A stretch of DNA of 64,000 bases from an uncultured Collinsella sp. GTDB taxonomy: Bacteria > Actinomycetota > Coriobacteriia > Coriobacteriales > Coriobacteriaceae. The translations under genes and the position numbers were made by a program. Position 1 is the first letter of the stretch; each line of letters opens with the position of its first letter. The notes under the pieces were generated by a model. That model was not told the DNA's origin, did not search any database, and saw only the letters and a program-made list of their open reading frames with translations. Positions 16,312 to 25,797 of this stretch are shown in pieces. The stretch is taken from NCBI GenBank assembly GCA_902494195.1, contig CABUSH010000009.1, positions 26,474 through 90,473 of the forward strand, written 5' to 3'.

Positions 16312-17247
16312 TTATGCCGAGGCCTTGGCCTTGCGGCGCTTACGGACCGCGTGAATCACGATGTCCAGCAGCAACAGCACAATGGCCACGACCACGATGA
16401 GAACGGCGAACTCGCGCTTGCCCCAGTGGCGGCCGGCCAGCGACTTTTGCTTGTCGACGTCCTTCTTGTTGTACTTGGTGCGCACGCAATGCACCAGCAG
16501 GCGATGGTCGTTCACCCCGTAGGGCGTGCAGGTGACGAGCGTCACCTTGTCGGCGCCGGGCTCGATGGTCAGCGACTCCATCTCCTCGGGCAGCACCACC
16601 TCGGAGTCCACCATCTTGTAGGCAAGCGTCTTGTTCATGGTGTGCAGCAGCACCAGGTCGCCGGGCTCCAGCGAATGGATGTCGTCGAACATGCTCAGGT
16701 TGCGCATGCCCGAGTGCGCGGTGAGCACGCAATGCGTCGAGGTGCCGCCCACCGGCAGGCTCGTGCCCTCCAGGTGGCCGACGCCCGCCATAAGGACTTC
16801 CTCGCTCGTGCCGTGGTAGATGGGCATGCTCACGTCGATGGAAGGGATCTCGACCCAGCTCATCATGGGGTCGCGGTCAAAGATGAGCTGCTGGGCGTAG
16901 GGCTCGATCTGGTCGGCGGGAAGCTCGGTGGCCTCACCCGCCAGCTGCTCGTTAAAGGAGCGCGCCTGGAGCAGGATGCGCTCGCGCTCCTCGGCAGACA
17001 GCGCGTCCACGGTGCTGGACACGGTGCCGATCTGGTTGAACACGCCCGAGGCCTCGAGCCGGTCCAAGATCCACGGCCAGGTCATAAGGCCCACGCCAAT
17101 AAGGATGATGACGATGGTGATGAGCCGATCAGCCCAGCGCGGCAGCCGCTTGCGACGGCGTTTGGGCTTGGGCTTGGGCTGAGGGCTTGAGCCACCGTTG
17201 GCCGCGGCGTTGTTGCTCTTCATATGTTTGGCGCCCTGCACCATCAC
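16312..17247 (-). CDS. class C sortase (pilus polymerase)
   Basis: 311-residue membrane transpeptidase that joins pilin subunits by Lys-Thr isopeptide bonds. It has a basic N-terminus, one membrane helix (LITIVIILIGVGLMTWPWIL), the GVGHLEGTSLPVGG region, catalytic His in LTAHSGM, catalytic Cys in TLVTCTPYG, Arg in NDHRLLV and a second C-terminal membrane helix, as in class C enzymes. The start is GTG at 17247 (or ATG one codon later), both behind GAGGAG. It serves the three sorting-signal proteins at 18-25 kb. Confidence 0.94.
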   Translation of the reverse strand: MMVQGAKHMKSNNAAANGGSSPQPKPKPKRRRKRLPRWADRLITIVIILIGVGLMTWPWILDRLEASGVFNQIGTVSSTVDALSAEERERILLQARSFNEQLAGEATELPADQIEPYAQQLIFDRDPMMSWVEIPSIDVSMPIYHGTSEEVLMAGVGHLEGTSLPVGGTSTHCVLTAHSGMRNLSMFDDIHSLEPGDLVLLHTMNKTLAYKMVDSEVVLPEEMESLTIEPGADKVTLVTCTPYGVNDHRLLVHCVRTKYNKKDVDKQKSLAGRHWGKREFAVLIVVVAIVLLLLDIVIHAVRKRRKAKASA

Positions 17248-17378
17248 CGGTCACTCCTCTACAACTCAAGTTGTCTAAACAAATAATAGCCGATTAGCGA
17301 GCTTCCGCGCCGGACAACGCAGCCTGGCAGCATTGCGCAGTGCGAGTATGGGCCCGCATTTGAGTTTTCAAAATGTCC

Positions 17379-17407
17379 CGAATCGGCTGAGCGATTCGGG
17401 ATACAAT
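17379..17407 (+). promoter_or_regulatory. promoter/operator of small RNA 1
   Basis: The inverted repeat TCCCGAATCG...CGATTCGGGA (17376-17401) ends against a -10 box TACAAT (17402-17407). The same arrangement is kept in unit 2 (TACAAT at 17884-17889). No good -35 is seen, so an activator may be needed. Confidence 0.5.
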
Positions 17408-17412
17408 GTCAA

Positions 17413-17511
17413 TAGAAAACGACGCACCCCGCGTAAGTGTATGAGAGCGCAGGCGGCCTAGTTTTCAGCTTTTGTTAAATGCCCGGGATCCGACCCCCGG
17501 GCATTCTTATT
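17413..17511 (+). ncRNA. predicted structured small RNA, copy 1
   Basis: It would start about six bases after the TACAAT box and end at the terminator. A terminal stem pairs GAAAAC (17415-17420) with GTTTTC (17461-17466); in copy 2 the same stem is GGAAAC/GTTTCC, a compensatory A-U to G-C change. The core GACGCACCCCGCGTAAGT is identical in both copies. The 3' end is the hairpin ATGCCCGGG...CCCGGGCAT followed by TTCTTATTT. It runs convergent to the small peptide gene and shares its terminator. No known family recognised. Confidence 0.6.
17479..17503. terminator. bidirectional terminator shared by small RNA 1 and the small peptide gene
   Basis: GC-rich stem ATGCCCGGG/CCCGGGCAT. On the plus strand TTCTTATTT follows, which overlaps the TAA stop of the minus-strand peptide gene; on the minus strand TTTAAC follows. 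Confidence 0.7.
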
Positions 17512-17659
17512 TGCGCTTGTTGCGGCGCAAACGCCTTCTACCGTCCGCACCGCGCGTGCGCCTACGGACCTTAAACCGAACCTCATACGAGTCAAGAAAC
17601 GCGATGACGAACGAGCCCACCGCCGCGAGGGCGGCGAGCGCGTTAAGGAATTTCAGCAT
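17507..17659 (-). CDS. small hydrophobic/basic peptide, possible type I toxin
   Basis: 50 residues: MLKFLNALAALAAVGSFVIA as one membrane helix, then DSYEVRFKVRRRTRG and a tail with nearly half Arg/Lys. The ATG at 17657-17659 was chosen because GGAGG lies eight bases before it; the longer open frame has no ribosome site. Its 3' end is convergent with small RNA 1 and shares a bidirectional terminator, the arrangement of TxpA/RatA and Fst type I systems. It may instead be an unrelated small pilus-associated protein. Confidence 0.6.
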   Translation of the reverse strand: MLKFLNALAALAAVGSFVIAFLDSYEVRFKVRRRTRGADGRRRLRRNKRK

Positions 17660-17895
17660 TTGGGGACCTCCGATCGAGTCGTCGGCCGCCCGCGCACGGG
17701 ATGCGTCGCAAAGCCATTTTACTGCGGTTGCACGCACCGCGCCTGGTAAACGCGATTTTGACAAACATTTGTTCGATAGTTACACACACTATTCCTCGTC
17801 CGGCGGAGCCTGGCCGCATTGTCCGGGTTTGCCCGACGTGTTTACGTTTTCAAAATGTCTCGGATCGGCGAAACGATTCGGGATACAATAGCTAC

Positions 17896-17991
17896 AGGAA
17901 ACGACGCACCCCGCGTAAGTACTTAGGAGCGCGGGCGACCAGTTTCCGACGTTGTTAAATGCCCGGGATCCGACCCCCGGGCATTCTTATT
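17896..17991 (+). ncRNA. predicted structured small RNA, copy 2
   Basis: Same layout as copy 1: terminal stem GGAAAC (17897-17902) with GTTTCC (17942-17947), invariant core, terminator hairpin 17959-17983 and T-rich tail. The inverted repeat before the -10 box (17857-17883) has also changed but remains paired. Confidence 0.6.
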
Positions 17992-18090
17992 TGCGCTTTC
18001 GGCGCAAATGCCTTCTGCCGTCCGCACCGCGCGTGCGCCTACGGACCTTAAACCGAACCTCATACGAGTCAAGAAACGCGATGACGGATG
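17987..18090 (-). pseudogene. truncated copy of the small hydrophobic/basic peptide gene
   Basis: The minus strand encodes SVIAFLDSYEVRFKVRRRTR and then GADGRRHLRRKRK, matching the second half of the 50-residue peptide. Upstream of SVIAF the sequence diverges, the membrane-helix start and the ribosome site are gone, and the remaining open frame (to 18217) overlaps the pilin terminator. Its small RNA partner is intact. Confidence 0.65.
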
Positions 18091-18136
18091 AGTCCGCATC
18101 GGACGGTGGAGGCTGCCTGTGTTGTCCAAAAAGAAC

Positions 18137-18165
18137 GGGGCAGACTCCAGTGCGAAGTCTGCCCC
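18137..18165 (-). terminator. terminator of the pilin operon
   Basis: 10-bp stem GGGGCAGACT/AGTCTGCCCC, followed on the minus strand by GTTCTTTTTGG. It lies about 100 bases after the major pilin stop codon. Confidence 0.85.
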
Positions 18166-18266
18166 GAAAAGAGAATGGCAAAGCAAGAACGTGGATGGAC
18201 GAGAAAAGTGTCCGCAAGTCTCATGGCCATCACACCCCACCTGCCAAAGGGATGGGTGAGCGAGCG

Positions 18267-20024
18267 TTACTCCTGCTCGGACTCCTCAGCCTGCTTACGG
18301 CTGCGGATGAGGTACGCCACGCCGATGCACAGCACCGCGCCACCAGCGATCCAAGTGAAGGTCACGCCGTTGAGACCGGTGAGCGGGAGGTTGGAGCCCT
18401 TCTTATCGGTAACGGTGAGGTGCACCATGCCGTCAGTGGAGTTTTCGGCTTTTACGAGCGTCTGATTGTCTCCACCAGTTACCTCAGCCTTAGGGGTAAC
18501 CACGGTGGTATCGTTCTCGGAAAGCTCACCGCGCGTAATGGTGAACGTGATGCCTTTGTCGCCGTGAGAGTTATCGTAGCCAGGTGCAGGAGTTTTTTCC
18601 TTCAGAATATACGTGCCTTCATCAAGACCAAGGACCTTTATCATTCCGTCCGTATCCGTCGAGAGAATTGCGCCGTCCTCAGCTTCGCTGTTCGCAGTTG
18701 TGCCGTCTTTCTTGATGAACTTACCAGTTCCGACCTCTTGCAGAGTAAACTCAACGTTTGCGAGAGCCGGTTTCGTCTCATCGGAACCAACCTTTTTAAC
18801 ATCAATGCCGTAGGTGTAGTCATAGGCAGGGTGGTCAACCGTGGTGCCAGTGTCATTTTTGGAGTGAGGGTTGTTAGAGTAGGTCAGAGTGACGGTGTTC
18901 TTTTGACCTTTGCCGAGCATGTCGGCGCTAACCTTCGTGGGGTCAAGCTTTGCCTTATAGTTCACATAGACCTTTGATTTGCCGTCAACGTTAATGATTG
19001 CGCCCTCGGTGTCATCTTCGTTTTTCGCATGGGCGTTTTTCAGATTTGAGAACGAAACCACAAGCTTGCCATCTGCATACTTTTTGCTGTAGCTATCAGG
19101 ATGAACAACCTGATTGCCAATCTTGACCTCGACAACGGGATCATTGCCGTCAAGTTCGGGCGCCATCGTAGAAGGCAGCTCATCTGTAAAGGTATAGCTG
19201 TACTCATTATAAGTATTGATGTTGCTGGCCACGGTACCTGCAAGCTGATACTCAACCAGCTGATCGGATGCAGAGTCCGCAACCCTATTGGGCGCCTCGA
19301 AAACGTCCTTGTTCCCATCTGTCACAAAACTACCGTTGTTATCGTCCTTGACTGCCTTGGTAACGTTGGGGACATCCTTTTTGGAATCAACATTCACGTC
19401 CTCGCCGCCGACGACAGCAAAAATTGGCGAGGTATAAGCGTCGGTATTGCCGTTGGTTGTATCGGTAGCTACAGTCGAGCCAACACTTGCGGTCACAAAG
19501 AGCCAATAACCGGTATTCAGATTCTTAAAAGATCCCTTGCTGGAATCGCTTGGGTTTTCCCAAATTAGAGACGAGCCCTCAAGTGCGGCAGCAATCTTAT
19601 CCAGCGTAGTGCCAGAGTCAACTTTGGCAGTCTGGCCAACTTTTTCACCGGCATTCTCTTTAATATACTCTGCCCAAGCCTGAGCGCCTTCATCCTCACC
19701 AGGAGCTTCCGTGACGTCAGCAAATGCACCGGTCACAACGTTTTTAACATCAGGCGATGCCCAATCGATATCGGAGAGCGTCTTGGGGCCATTCCAGCCG
19801 TCGCTATTCTTATCCTGCGTGACCTTTGCCTTGAAAATCTGGATACCCTTAAAGGTCGTATTCGTGTAGGTATCCTCCTTAATCGTCACGTTGCCGTTCT
19901 CGGCCACCATCGGCGTACCCGCCGCAAACGCCATGGTCACCGGGGCCATGACGCCACCAAAGCTCAACGCCGCCGTGAGGCCGGCGGTTACTGCCAGGCG
20001 TGCGATGTTCTTGCTCATGCTCAT
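18267..20024 (-). CDS. isopeptide-forming fimbrial major subunit (SpaH/EbpB-like, LPLTG)
   Basis: 585-residue surface protein. A signal peptide (MSMSKNIARLAVTAGLTAAL... ending AFAA) is followed by pilin domains, a KDVPNVTK segment as possible pilin-motif lysine region, an E-box YILKEKTPAPGYD in a Cna-B-like domain, and the C-terminal LPLTG-hydrophobic-RSRKQ sorting signal. The ATG at 20022-20024 follows GAGGAAAAG. The last structural gene of the pilus operon, with its own terminator. Likely the polymerised shaft subunit. Confidence 0.9.
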   Translation of the reverse strand: MSMSKNIARLAVTAGLTAALSFGGVMAPVTMAFAAGTPMVAENGNVTIKEDTYTNTTFKGIQIFKAKVTQDKNSDGWNGPKTLSDIDWASPDVKNVVTGAFADVTEAPGEDEGAQAWAEYIKENAGEKVGQTAKVDSGTTLDKIAAALEGSSLIWENPSDSSKGSFKNLNTGYWLFVTASVGSTVATDTTNGNTDAYTSPIFAVVGGEDVNVDSKKDVPNVTKAVKDDNNGSFVTDGNKDVFEAPNRVADSASDQLVEYQLAGTVASNINTYNEYSYTFTDELPSTMAPELDGNDPVVEVKIGNQVVHPDSYSKKYADGKLVVSFSNLKNAHAKNEDDTEGAIINVDGKSKVYVNYKAKLDPTKVSADMLGKGQKNTVTLTYSNNPHSKNDTGTTVDHPAYDYTYGIDVKKVGSDETKPALANVEFTLQEVGTGKFIKKDGTTANSEAEDGAILSTDTDGMIKVLGLDEGTYILKEKTPAPGYDNSHGDKGITFTITRGELSENDTTVVTPKAEVTGGDNQTLVKAENSTDGMVHLTVTDKKGSNLPLTGLNGVTFTWIAGGAVLCIGVAYLIRSRKQAEESEQE

Positions 20025-20132
20025 CTTCTTTTCCTCTGCTTTCTGCTCGAATTCCATTTGATCTAAATCTGTCTGTCTGTGTCTTAGCATCTACTTCGCT
20101 ACGTCTCGCCCCGCTCTCTGTGGGGCTGCCAG

Positions 20133-21803
20133 CTACTCTTTATGGCTGCCACCTCCCCGCTTGACCAGGAGCGCGACCACGATGAGCGCGGCTCCGGCGA
20201 CCGCTGCGGCGGCCGCGGCGTACATTGCCATATCGCCAGTCGAGGGCATAAAGCCTCCGGTGGTAATGCTAGGGGGTGTGCCGGTGGGCGTGTTGATGAG
20301 CGACGCCTCCAGGCTGCCCGTCGACCCGTCCGCGCTGTCGGCGCGCAGGGGCGACTCGGCCGTGATGGTGAGCTTGGGCTTGGCGGCGGCCACCTGGTCG
20401 ACGTCCAGGCCCTCGGCCTTGACCGTCACGGAGCGCGTGCCCTCAAAGGCGGTGTAGCCCTTGGGCGCCTTGAGCTCGCGGACCTCCAGTTTGCCCGAGT
20501 CCACGCCCGAGACGGTCACGCGGCCGTCCTCGCCCGTGGTGACGGTGACCTTGCCCTCCGCATCCCACGTGCCGTCGGCCGCCAGTGTGCGACCGCGATC
20601 GTCGGTGATACTCAGAACCGCCCCGGCAAGCGGCTTGTCGCCGTCGCTGCCGCGCTTGGTGAGTGCGAGATCCCAGGTGTAGGCGCACGCATCGTCGCTC
20701 GGCGTGCGGGTAAAGCCGGCGTCGCCGGACTGGTCGGCAAAGGGAGAGCGCGGGTAGCGCAGGTAGACCTCGTTGGGGCTGCCCTTCGCGATGCCGTGGT
20801 TGCACGCGCTGCTGAGCGGCGCGTTGTACACGGCGACCACGCGGGCGCCCGCGGTGAAGGCGTCGGCCCCGCCGAGCGCGGCGATGAGGTCGCCGGTGCG
20901 CACGGTGAAGGTCTTGCCGTCGGCCGCTACCTTGGTGGCGCACTGAGCCGTGATGTCGGTCCAACCCTTCGCGGGCTCGGTGCCGGCGCGGCCGTCCTTG
21001 CCGGCCGAAACGGCGTCGAAGCCGCCGTCCGCGCCCGCCGCCACGTACACGCGCATGCTCGCGGCGACCTTGGAGGGGTCGAGCCCCGCGCTCATGGTGT
21101 CGACGAACTGCACCGTATAGGTGTCGTAGGCGGTGAGACCCGCCGGGACTGTGGCCGAGAGGCGCCAGTACAGGTCGTCGGCGACCGTGGCGTCGGCGGC
21201 CTTCTGCCAGGCGGCGGTGCTGTCCTCCAGCACGTGCTTGGCGACCTTGGGCGTCGCGGCCTTGGGCTTGACGGTGACGGCGCTGCCGCCCACCAGGGCC
21301 ATGATCGGCGCGGTGCCGGCTTCGTTCTGGGAAATGGCGGCGTCGTCGGCGACGATGAGCCAGTAGCCACAGGACAGCTCGGCCGTCGTGCCCGCGTTAA
21401 GGGCCACGGACTCGGCGTCAGAGCTCTGGAGGGAACGAGCGAGCTGTGCGCTCAGCGCGCTCGTAAGGTGGGAATCGGTGTTGAGCCACTCGGCAGCTTC
21501 CTGCGCGGTGGTCTGGGAATTGGGCATGCCGGCGCTGTGCAGCACGGGCAGCGCGGCGTCGCGCACGGCGTCGCTTGCCCAGGCGAGGTCGGTGGCGATC
21601 TTGGCGTCGCTGTCGCCGTCGACGACGTTGGCGCTAAAGATCTGGTAGGCGTCGTAGCTGCTCGCCACGGTGCCGCTCACCGTGATGGAACCGGTCGAGG
21701 TCGGCGCGGCCTGCGCGGATGCGGGGAACACAACCGCGCAGGTGCCGATCAGGAGGGCAAGCAGCGCAAACAAGATCGGGAAGGAGCAAACTTTCTTATT
21801 CAC
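20133..21803 (-). CDS. LPXTG-type pilin, second subunit (sorting motif MPSTG)
   Basis: 556-residue secreted wall-anchored protein. The start is GTG at 21801-21803 behind GGGAGGT and gives a clean signal peptide (VNKKVCSFPILFALLALLIG ... SAQA). Cna-B-like domains follow, with E-box LEVRELKAPKGY, then the unusual sorting signal FMPSTGD, a hydrophobic helix and KRGGGSHKE. It overlaps the adhesin stop by eight bases. Probably a minor or basal pilin; the ancillary role is inferred from order. Confidence 0.86.
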   Translation of the reverse strand: MNKKVCSFPILFALLALLIGTCAVVFPASAQAAPTSTGSITVSGTVASSYDAYQIFSANVVDGDSDAKIATDLAWASDAVRDAALPVLHSAGMPNSQTTAQEAAEWLNTDSHLTSALSAQLARSLQSSDAESVALNAGTTAELSCGYWLIVADDAAISQNEAGTAPIMALVGGSAVTVKPKAATPKVAKHVLEDSTAAWQKAADATVADDLYWRLSATVPAGLTAYDTYTVQFVDTMSAGLDPSKVAASMRVYVAAGADGGFDAVSAGKDGRAGTEPAKGWTDITAQCATKVAADGKTFTVRTGDLIAALGGADAFTAGARVVAVYNAPLSSACNHGIAKGSPNEVYLRYPRSPFADQSGDAGFTRTPSDDACAYTWDLALTKRGSDGDKPLAGAVLSITDDRGRTLAADGTWDAEGKVTVTTGEDGRVTVSGVDSGKLEVRELKAPKGYTAFEGTRSVTVKAEGLDVDQVAAAKPKLTITAESPLRADSADGSTGSLEASLINTPTGTPPSITTGGFMPSTGDMAMYAAAAAAVAGAALIVVALLVKRGGGSHKE

Positions 21804-24800
21804 GACGCTTACCTCCCTTCGCATTCGCCTTGCGACGAATGTGCATCCAGGCCGCAGCAGCGCAAAGCACCGCCGCGCCGGCAAGGTACGTCAGAGTGAC
21901 GCCCGACATACCAGAAAGGGGTAAAGAGGTGGAGTAGGTGTTGGTGAAGGTGGGAAGGCTTTGGCCAGCGCCGGTGTCCTCGCCGTACTGCTTCGGTATC
22001 CGCTCATTCTCAGGAATTTCATTGCCTTTGGCATCGACGATCTGAGTGTAGGTCACATTGGTTGTGATTCCAGCATCGTCATCCTTTGCGACAACCGTAA
22101 GCTCATAGACCGACTGATCAAACTTGTAATGCGGATAGGTCGATCTTTCGCCCTTCTCGCGCACGTAGTACTTGAAGGTCTTGGAGGGGCCGCCCGTGGA
22201 GTCGCCCGGGTCGGGATTAGTCCTGATATCAGAGAGCGAGTACTTGAGCTCAATCTCATTACCATTGCCACCCAAGAATGAATGCGTCTGCTTATTTTCA
22301 TTACCAGAGGTCACGGCAGTACCGATGATGTTGTCAAATTTGCTGTCTTTCGCAAGCTGAAGTGTAAACTCCTTCATCTCGCCACCCTCAACGACCTTAG
22401 TCGCCTTAGGAGTCCAGGAAACACTAGGGGTGTACTTGTTGGTGAATGTACTTCCCCCACCGGAGTCGGCAATCGAATAATAGCCATCATCATCTAGTCG
22501 CACATGGCCCTGAGAGTTAGCTGAACCCCCAGGATTCTTAGTCACGGACACATTATCAATCGTGTAGTTATAGACATTAAGATTTTTAGTCGAACTCGAA
22601 TCATTCTTTATCGGAACAGACATAAGTACAGTCTTGTTATATTCGACTGTCACGTTAATCTCGTATACAGCATGATCGTAATCAACACCAGGAATATTGC
22701 CCGCATCTTCGACCAAGTAGTATGAGTATCTAATTTTGCCAGTATCACTCGCTAAGGGCTGCTTGCTAAGTTCAATGCTAAGGTCGTTGCTAAGGTCAAA
22801 GGTGATGTTGCCATCAGCGTTATTCGGGGCAGATTTAACCTGTTTGCAGCCACCATTGTTGAATGTTTCGCCATCCCAAGAGGGCGTCGACGCGCCATCC
22901 GAATCCTTACGGTAGACGGAGAAGGAGAACTGGCCTGTGTCGAGCGTCATGCTTTCCTTGGTCTGCTGATTTTTCAGCGCCTTGGTTGCCTTCAGCTTAA
23001 GGCTCGGGTAGACGTACGTATCCGCAGGCACGCCCAGGTACAAGTTGCCATTCGACATGATGCCGCCACCATGATCCCAGGAATAGTTGCCCGTGATGAA
23101 AGTTGTCGCTTCATTCTGCGCATCATTCCGCGCTTGAATCGCCGCCTTATCCCCGACCGTAACACCCGACATAACACCCGAGGTCAGGCCGATGCTTTTT
23201 TTTACCCCAACAGCACCGTTGGCGGGGATGTTGATAGCTTTTTCAAGTTCGATGCTTCCCGAGTACCGGGCGTCTCCACCACCAAGCATCTTACCGGTTA
23301 CCACTGCGATCGGCGCATTGTGACCCCGCGCTGCGAGGAAGAAATCGGCATGACCGTTCTCGCGGAACTTGTCCGAGTTGTATGCATCTTGATCTTCAGT
23401 CTTATTAGTATCATCAGCACCACCAGCTGAAAGATGGGGCGTACCATCATTACCCGTGTTTTCTGCCGATTTGTACCCGTTTGCTTTTTGCTCACTGTTA
23501 GCAGACGAATTGCCAAAGATTGCCGTGCCCTTAGTGTTCGTTACCAACGTCTTGCCCGTCGGGCAGACTGCAACGCCGCCACCATAGCCGCCAGCGGTAT
23601 TGCTGCTTATATACGAGTTGTATACAAACAGCCTGCCTGCGTTCTCCGCGATTTTCGAATCACCCTGAACAAAGATGCCGCCGCCGCCCCAGTCAAAGCG
23701 AGACATGCAGCAGTTGTTAGTGATGTAGACTTTGCTGCCTGGAGTGCCGTTGTTGTCTGGAGTGTCGCCAATCATCGCGTCAACCTTCTGGCCCACTCGG
23801 ATGCCGGCACCTTCAGATCGGTAGCTCACGTTAGAGGCAATAATTCCTCCCGTAATGTTGAGCCATGCCATAGAACCGTTTCCCCACTGATCGGAAACGT
23901 AAACGCCGCCACCGGCTTCCCCGGAGTAGTTGCCGGTAATCTGGCCATCGGAAATGGTGACATGGGCGCCGTTTATGGCAGCAAGCCCAGCGCCACCATG
24001 GCAACCATAGCCATCCTTACCGCAGAAATTGGCATAGCGATTGTTCGTAATGTAACCGCCGGAAACAGTAACGCTGCCGCCATTTTCGGCCATGATGCCG
24101 CCACCATATCCGTTACTGTTAGTGCTATTACCGGAGATTACGCCGCCGGTCACCTTGACTGCAGATCTATTGGCATATACACCGCCGCCACTAGGAGCGC
24201 AGTTGCCAGCAATTACGCCGTTAGAAATGCTAAGAGTCGAATTATTGACAGATATTCCTGCGCCGGCACCATTGTGCCGACAATAACCTCCACAAACGTA
24301 ACCACCGTTCATATTGACGGTCGACTCATTCTCCGCGTACACCAGGTTTCGGACATAGCAGTCTTTCTCTTGTGTGAGCACGCCGTTCTCAAGACTGAAA
24401 TGACCGCCATTGATGTAGATGAGCTTCAGGTTTTCATTGCCACCGCATTCCACGATGGCGCCTTTAATATCGACGCTATGTTCGTAAAGCGTCTCAGTTG
24501 TCTTGGTTGTGTCTGTTGCACTCGGGGACGATTGGGTCACATAGTAGGTAAGGTTAGACGGAATGCCATTGTCGTAAGACAACACTGCTTTTTTACCATA
24601 ATTGTTGGGATTTAAATCCTGACCCTGATCATTTAGCTGCTTGCCGCTGTCGACACTTTCACTCGGTTTATTAGGATCAGTATCCTTAATTGTAAGTGTC
24701 GCGCCACCGGTGATATTGAACAAAGACTGACCTTGACTCGTATGCTTAATCTTATGGCCGTTTAGATCCAGCGTGATATTGCTGCCGTCCTTGTTGAGCG

Positions 24801-25292
24801 TGATCGTCTCGCTGGTCTCAATATCATTCATAAGCTTGAAGCTAGCCGCATCACTTGCATTCTCCAGGCTTTTCAACCCGTCAGCTGTTCGTATTTCAGT
24901 GGATGCCGTTTTAGTCTGCCCACCTTCCGCAGCCAGCATTACGGCGTTGCCATCCGACAACTCGCCATCTTCGGCCTGCAGCTTACCTTCAGGCTGACCC
25001 TGCTCAACACCATTTGAAGGGTCGGCTTCGCCACCCTCTGCGTCGTCACTATTCTGGTTTTCGGTATCCCCGTTGTTGGTGTTGTCTACATCAGTAGACT
25101 CACTTGAGGAACCCCCCCCATCACAGTTTCCTCGGTAGGAGCTGTCTGGGAATCGTTGGCAATGGCCTGCGAGATCGGAGGCATGACGAGCGACAGCACC
25201 AGGCTCAACACGGAGGCTCCGCACAAAACGCCTGCCAGTACACGGCGCGTCGCTTTTTTACTCTGCTTAGTTTTTTCTGAATTCGCTTTCAT
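21796..25292 (-). CDS. large beta-helix adhesin / pilus tip protein (LPLSG), frame broken at a G8 tract
   Basis: The start at 25290-25292 (ATG behind GGGGAGGAG) encodes a signal peptide MKANSEKTKQSKKATRRVLA ... SQAIA, but after EETVM a run of eight G (25112-25119) shifts the frame and stops at 25086. The remaining 1,100 codons are open in the next frame and would be joined if the run held nine G. The mature part has an acidic Ser/Asp/Asn-rich segment, a Gly/Asn-rich parallel beta-helix, two FctA-like pilin domains and LPLSG plus membrane anchor. Lower GC than its neighbours. It may be phase-variable, a pseudogene, or a sequencing error in the homopolymer. Confidence 0.85.
25112..25119 (-). 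repeat. G8 homopolymer, candidate phase-variation switch
   Basis: Eight G on the minus strand directly after the signal-peptide region of the adhesin gene. With eight the gene is off; nine G (or six) would restore the full frame. Confidence 0.7.
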
Positions 25293-25346
25293 CGATGTCT
25301 CCTCCCCAAGAGACCGCGATCTTGCTCTTTCACTATCAAACGTATC

Positions 25347-25411
25347 TGCGCAATCTGTAATTGCGCACGTTTATAGTTCATATTGTAACGATTGTTTGAA
25401 CATCTAAGCAA
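25347..25411 (-). promoter_or_regulatory. promoter and dyad of the pilus operon
   Basis: Minus-strand TTGCTT (25406-25411) and TACAAT (25382-25387) are 18 bases apart. Between the predicted start site and the ribosome site lies a perfect dyad TGCGCAAT-CTGTA-ATTGCGCA (25347-25367), which could be an operator. The 500-base region 25293-25797 is markedly AT-rich and holds no convincing gene. Confidence 0.55.
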
Positions 25412-25750
25412 TAATACCGATAGTTTTGTAGCGAATTCTCAATTCTCTTGACATTTGCTCGGATTTACCTTCGTTTATTCGCTATCTATTTTTTGTTTCT
25501 GCTGGTAATTTAGTTGCCTATTATTTTTTAATGGCATTAGATTTATTTGCACAACATTTTGCTCAAGAGCAAACATCCTGTGAACGGTCGAAAATCGACC
25601 GTGAGCGGTAGGTCATTAACCGGGAGGAATAGACTACTAAATTGATGGGAATATCTTTAACCCATCGGTAGTTAGAAGCGTAATGTTCAGACAACGTTAT
25701 TTGGGTTTTCGCGCAGATTTTAGGTATCAATTCGCCCAAATCGCCTGAAG

Positions 25751-25783
25751 CCACCGCAAAGGTGCCTGCTCCCTTTGTGGTGG
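25751..25783. repeat. ACCACCACAAAGG palindrome, copy 2
   Basis: Arms CCACCGCAAAGG and CCCTTTGTGGTGG around TGCCTGCT, 15 bases after the HAD gene's stop codon. Confidence 0.7.
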
Positions 25784-25797
25784 TTCTCCCCCCGGCG

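Larger units (their letters stand above)
17328..17614. repeat. tandem duplication, unit 1 (small RNA + small peptide)
   Basis: A segment of roughly 285 bases, highly similar to 17807-18092, offset by 480-482 bases. It starts around AGCCTGGCAGCATTG, contains the promoter, the small RNA, the shared terminator and the coding end of the 50-residue peptide, and ends near GCGATGACGA. Confidence 0.8.
17807..18092. repeat. tandem duplication, unit 2
   Basis: Second copy of the unit at 17328. It keeps the operator-like inverted repeat, the TACAAT box, the small RNA and the terminator, but the peptide gene has lost its 5' third. Confidence 0.8.

Noticed and set aside
17413..17511. Known riboswitch class for the duplicated small RNA
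   Set aside because: I compared it mentally with c-di-GMP, guanidine and other compact classes and found no fit; no gene lies downstream on the same strand.
17507..17764. Longer 85-residue reading of the small basic peptide
   Set aside because: The start at 17764 has no ribosome site, whereas the internal ATG at 17659 has GGAGG at proper distance and begins the membrane helix.
23193..23203. Run of eight A in the adhesin gene as a second phase switch
   Set aside because: The frame is open across it, it lies deep in the gene, and nothing suggests variation.
25563..25754. Small 63-residue open frame in the AT-rich region behind the HAD gene
   Set aside because: No ribosome site, runs through a dyad (CGGTCGA-AAA-TCGACCG) and a repeat copy; low coding likelihood.
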